Source: Acidobacteriota bacterium
Lineage (GTDB): Bacteria > Acidobacteriota > Terriglobia > Bryobacterales > Bryobacteraceae
NCBI GenBank assembly: GCA_026393985.1
Contig: JAPKZB010000055.1
Span: 1 to 64,000 of the forward strand
Direction of reading: 5' to 3'
DNA: 64,000 bases
The notes beneath the pieces are model-generated. The model ran no database searches. It worked only from the letters and a program-made list of their open reading frames with translations, and was not told the origin of the DNA. This document shows positions 61,521 to 64,000 of the stretch, one piece after another. How positions within the stretch are numbered: position 1 is the stretch's first letter; each line of letters opens with the position of its first letter. Both the position numbers and the translations under genes were made by a program.

Positions 61521-62791
61521 AACAGCGATAGCTGCTCGCCCTCCCCCACCAGGTTCTTCAACTCGCCGTCGCTGTCCACCACAAACGCCAGCTTCCCCCG
61601 CGCCACGTCCGCCGTGGCGCGGTCGCCCCGCCCTTCGGCCTCGGCCTCCAGCCGCTCCATCACCGCCACCGCCTCCCGCTGCCGGCCCCCCTCTGAGTAG
61701 CAGTCAAACGCCGCCCGGCACAGGTCAATTGTCTCCTCCCAGGCCTCGGCGAAGCCAAACTCCAGCGCCGCCTCCAGTTCGTAATCCGCCGCCGCACACG
61801 CCTCCGGCCGCGCTCGCCAGTAGCGAAACCGGTGCAGCACGGCCGCAAAGTGGCGTCCCTCCACATCCGGCCCCACGGAGACCGGCTGCACCAGCCGGTA
61901 CCGTTCCCGCACCGCGTCCACCACCTGAGCCGCCTCGCCGGGCAGCGCCTCCGGTTCGCCCGCAATCTCCCGCGCTAAACTCAGCGGAAAATCCGCTCCC
62001 ACGCACGCCGACATCGCCTCCCGCAGCCCCGGCGAGCACCCCGCCGGCGGCAGGGGAAACCGTTCTTCGAGGTCGAGCCACTCGCCTTCGCCCAACAGCT
62101 CCGGCCCGGTCACCAGCACCGAGTACGGCGCCCCCGGCAGTGCGAGCGGCTCCCGCAGATCGTCGAGCACCAGCAGCGTCCGGCCCGCCGGCAGCCGCCG
62201 GTCGATCTCGCGCTGAATCGACTCCGCCGAACGCCGTCCGCAGCCAATCCAGATCGTCGCCTGAAAGTGGCCGCGCGCGGCGTGGGCAAACGCCTGCGCC
62301 AGGCGGCTCTTGCCCGTCGCGGGCCGGCCCGTAATCCAATACGTCCCCGCGCCATCCACCAGCACCGCCCACAACTCGGCGGGCACTTCGGCGGCCACCG
62401 GCGCTACGGTAGAGGATGGCGTCCGCGGCAGCAATCCCACCGCCCAACGTTCGAGCGCACGCGCCTCCGCCGGCCAGCGGAAAAAACTCCGCCGCTCAAA
62501 CACCGGCGGGTAGGCCCGCGCGCCGCAGTGCACATAGGCAATCGGCCGCGGTCCCGGATAGTCGATCAGCCCGCCCCAATACTGCCGCGAGGCCTGCGGC
62601 GGCATCGCATCCGGATGCAGCAGCACCACCACCCCGGTCGCGTCCAAACCCTCCTCCCAGGTCTCCGACACCGGCGCGTCCACTGTGGTGAGCGACTGCA
62701 GCCGCAGCCCCGGAAACCGCTCGAGCCGCGGACGCACCAGCGCCTCGGCCGCGGGAGCGCCGCACAGGCTGACAACGGGAAGAACAGACAT
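61517..62791 (-). CDS. TIR-like domain plus STAND-type NTPase
   Basis: 424 residues. Residues 1-120 look like a diverged TIR-type domain: VVVLLHPDAMPPQASRQYWGGL, then RPIAYVHCGARAYPPVFERRSFFRW as in TIR-like acidobacterial proteins. A P-loop follows (ITGRPATGKS, 153-162), with Walker B LLVLDD at 206-211, an arm region, and C-terminal helical repeats (GFAEAWEETIDLCRAAFDCYSEGGRQREAVAVMERLEAEA, TPR-like). STAND proteins are signalling switches in immunity or cell death; no partner gene is adjacent. The TIR assignment is weak, the NTPase part better. Confidence 0.55.
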   Translation of the reverse strand: MSVLPVVSLCGAPAAEALVRPRLERFPGLRLQSLTTVDAPVSETWEEGLDATGVVVLLHPDAMPPQASRQYWGGLIDYPGPRPIAYVHCGARAYPPVFERRSFFRWPAEARALERWAVGLLPRTPSSTVAPVAAEVPAELWAVLVDGAGTYWITGRPATGKSRLAQAFAHAARGHFQATIWIGCGRRSAESIQREIDRRLPAGRTLLVLDDLREPLALPGAPYSVLVTGPELLGEGEWLDLEERFPLPPAGCSPGLREAMSACVGADFPLSLAREIAGEPEALPGEAAQVVDAVRERYRLVQPVSVGPDVEGRHFAAVLHRFRYWRARPEACAAADYELEAALEFGFAEAWEETIDLCRAAFDCYSEGGRQREAVAVMERLEAEAEGRGDRATADVARGKLAFVVDSDGELKNLVGEGEQLSLF

Positions 62792-62834
62792 CTTTTCAGT
62801 GTCCCCCAGCGGTCCGATTGCTTACAATCGCGGT

Positions 62835-63770
62835 ATGCTCCGCCGTCACCTGCTTGGCCTCCCGCTCGCCGCCCTCGCCCAACCGCCGGGCCGCAAGGTG
62901 CAATCGCTCCGCATTCAGATTCTCTCCACCATGCTCGCCGACGCCGGCATCGGCGAATGGGGCTTCGCCGCCATGGTCGAAGCCGACGGCCAGCGCATCC
63001 TGTTCGACGCCGGCACGCGGCCCGACACGGTGCTCGAGAACGCGAAGACACTCAAGGTAGACCTCGCCGTCAACGAGATGATGCTCAGCCACTTCCACGG
63101 CGACCACAACGGCGGCCTGCTCACGCTGCGCAAAGCCGTCGCCCCCGCCCTCGGCCGCTGCTACGTCGGCGAAGGCATCTTTCTGCCCCGGCGCGCGAGC
63201 CAGTTCGACGAACGCGAAGGCAACGCGACACTCCTGCTCAAGCCCGCCTACGAGGCCTCGGGCGGCAAGTTCGTCACCATCGCCAAGCCCACCGAAATCC
63301 ACCCCGGCATCTGGCTCACCGGCCCCGTCCCGCGCAAGTATCCCGAACGCAACTGGAGCGGCTCGGGCCGCATCGTCACGGCCAAGGGACAGGTGGAAGA
63401 CACCGTGCCCGAAGATATGTCCCTGGTCTTTGATACCGCCGCCGGCCTGGTGGTCCTGTCCGGCTGCGGCCACTCCGGCATCATCAACACGCTCGAACAC
63501 GCCCGCGCCACCATCCGGCAGGCCCCCATCCATGCGGCCATTGGCGGGTTCCATCTGTTCGACGCCAATGACCAGACGCTCGCCTGGACGGCAAGCAAGC
63601 TCCGCGAATTTGGCCTCGCCAACTTCGTCGGCTCGCACTGCACCGGCATCGAGCCGGTCTATCAGTTCCGCGAGCGCCTCGGGCTCGGCCGCCAGCACAG
63701 CGTCGTGGGCGCCGTGGGCGCCGGCTTCGACCTGGCCAAAGGCATCCTGCCCGGCCGGCTGGCCCGATGA
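62835..63770 (+). CDS. Exported metallo-beta-lactamase-fold hydrolase
   Basis: 311 residues. A short signal-like start (LRRHLLGLPLAALAQP) precedes the MBL core: LFDAGTRPDTVLENA, the zinc motif MLSHFHGDHNGGL (HxHxDH), MSLVFDTAAGLVVLSGCGHSGIIN and FVGSHCTGIEP. The arrangement matches the DHPS-type (7,8-dihydropterin-6-yl-methyl) branch. Start at 62835. ATGA overlap with the following phosphodiesterase gene. Confidence 0.88.
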   Translation: MLRRHLLGLPLAALAQPPGRKVQSLRIQILSTMLADAGIGEWGFAAMVEADGQRILFDAGTRPDTVLENAKTLKVDLAVNEMMLSHFHGDHNGGLLTLRKAVAPALGRCYVGEGIFLPRRASQFDEREGNATLLLKPAYEASGGKFVTIAKPTEIHPGIWLTGPVPRKYPERNWSGSGRIVTAKGQVEDTVPEDMSLVFDTAAGLVVLSGCGHSGIINTLEHARATIRQAPIHAAIGGFHLFDANDQTLAWTASKLREFGLANFVGSHCTGIEPVYQFRERLGLGRQHSVVGAVGAGFDLAKGILPGRLAR

Positions 63771-64000
63771 AGCGGACCAGCCTCTGCCTCCTCCTCCTGG
63801 CCCGCGCCGCTGCGGCCGAAACGGTTTTTCTGTTCTCGCTCGACGGCCTCGGCCACGAGGTGTTCAAAACGGCTCCGCTGCCCACCCTGCACCGTCTGGC
63901 GCGGCAAGGCGCGCAGGCCGACGGCATCCAACCCGCCTTCCCCAGCGCTACGGCCCTCTCCCACGCCGCGCTCTGGACCGGTGCCTACGGCGACGTCTCC
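63767..64000 (+). CDS. Alkaline phosphatase/phosphodiesterase family protein, 5' part
   Basis: The frame starts at ATG 63767 (overlapping the previous stop by 4 bp) and leaves the window at 64000 with 78 codons. A signal peptide (LCLLLLARAAAAE) precedes VFLFSLDGLGHEVF, LPTLHRLARQGAQADGI and FPSATALSHAALWTGAYG, the metal Asp and nucleophile-Ser/Thr region of type I phosphodiesterase/nucleotide pyrophosphatases. Exported enzyme cleaving phosphodiesters or pyrophosphates; the active-site Thr is in PSATALSH. Confidence 0.82.
   Translation, partial: MKRTSLCLLLLARAAAAETVFLFSLDGLGHEVFKTAPLPTLHRLARQGAQADGIQPAFPSATALSHAALWTGAYGDVS

Overview
The window looks like chromosomal DNA of an acidobacterium of the Bryobacter/Solibacter type (order Bryobacterales), probably from a soil or metagenome assembly. 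This is inferred from very high GC with C-ending codons, a DUF1501 plus PSD1/DUF1549/DUF1553 cytochrome pair, many exported sugar-acid and amino-acid hydrolases, a hopanoid-type glycosyltransferase, and a decayed NHL-repeat protein with a Solibacter-like C-terminal domain. No phage, plasmid, CRISPR array or intact insertion sequence was seen.

Layout. 1-3.4 kb: transposase-like scraps, a family 2 glycosyltransferase and a NarX/NarL-type two-component pair. 3.5-7.4 kb: a sugar-acid module (enolase-superfamily dehydratase, GntR/FCD regulator, hexuronate-type MFS carrier, DapA-family aldolase). 7.5-8.7 kb: a decayed extracellular NHL-repeat gene. 8.7-11.5 kb: chemoreceptor, small ORF and an ECF sigma/anti-sigma pair. 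11.6-17.5 kb: thrS with a structured leader, HpnI-like glycosyltransferase, a cysteine-less thioredoxin-like protein and a penicillin-acylase family hydrolase. 17.5-24.8 kb: CNNM/CorC protein, fluoride-type CLC transporter, folK-ruvB-ruvA, rsmE, a second ECF sigma operon and an ErpA/IscA protein. 25.0-32.5 kb: the housekeeping run ffh-rpsP-khpA-rimM-trmD-rplS-rnhB-X-lepB-manC-cyclophilin, in which ffh is broken. 32.5-40 kb: exported D-aminoacylase, copper operon copZ-copA-csoR followed by a phosphatase relic, O-antigen ligase, sixA and cca. 40-46.3 kb: large APC permease, zinc-ribbon protein, split chromate transporter with a tandemly duplicated 5' end, HlyD-like protein, fumarase and tRNA-Phe. 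46.3-51 kb: Tat-exported enolase-superfamily enzyme, exported nitrilase-like hydrolase, zinc alcohol dehydrogenase and Gfo/Idh/MocA oxidoreductase. 51-52.5 kb: a candidate structured non-coding RNA with its own promoter upstream of an extended slipin. 52.5-57.3 kb: DUF1501 and PSD1 proteins, then a BON-domain protein. 57.3-64 kb: UxaA/GarD-family dehydratase, uxaC, PQQ-propeller protein, TIR-like/STAND protein, metallo-beta-lactamase fold protein and a phosphodiesterase cut by the window end.

A theme is uronate and aldonate catabolism spread over three places (3.5-7.4, 46.3-51 and 57.3-60.3 kb). Genes are tightly packed, with many ATGA couplings and several tail-to-tail pairs whose stop codons share a CTAA or CTAG tetranucleotide. 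The best leads are the structured RNA plus slipin locus, the deletion/frameshift in the normally essential ffh, the nested hairpin ahead of thrS, the TIR-like/STAND protein, and a set of recognisable gene relics. All identifications are by eye from motifs; no database search was possible.
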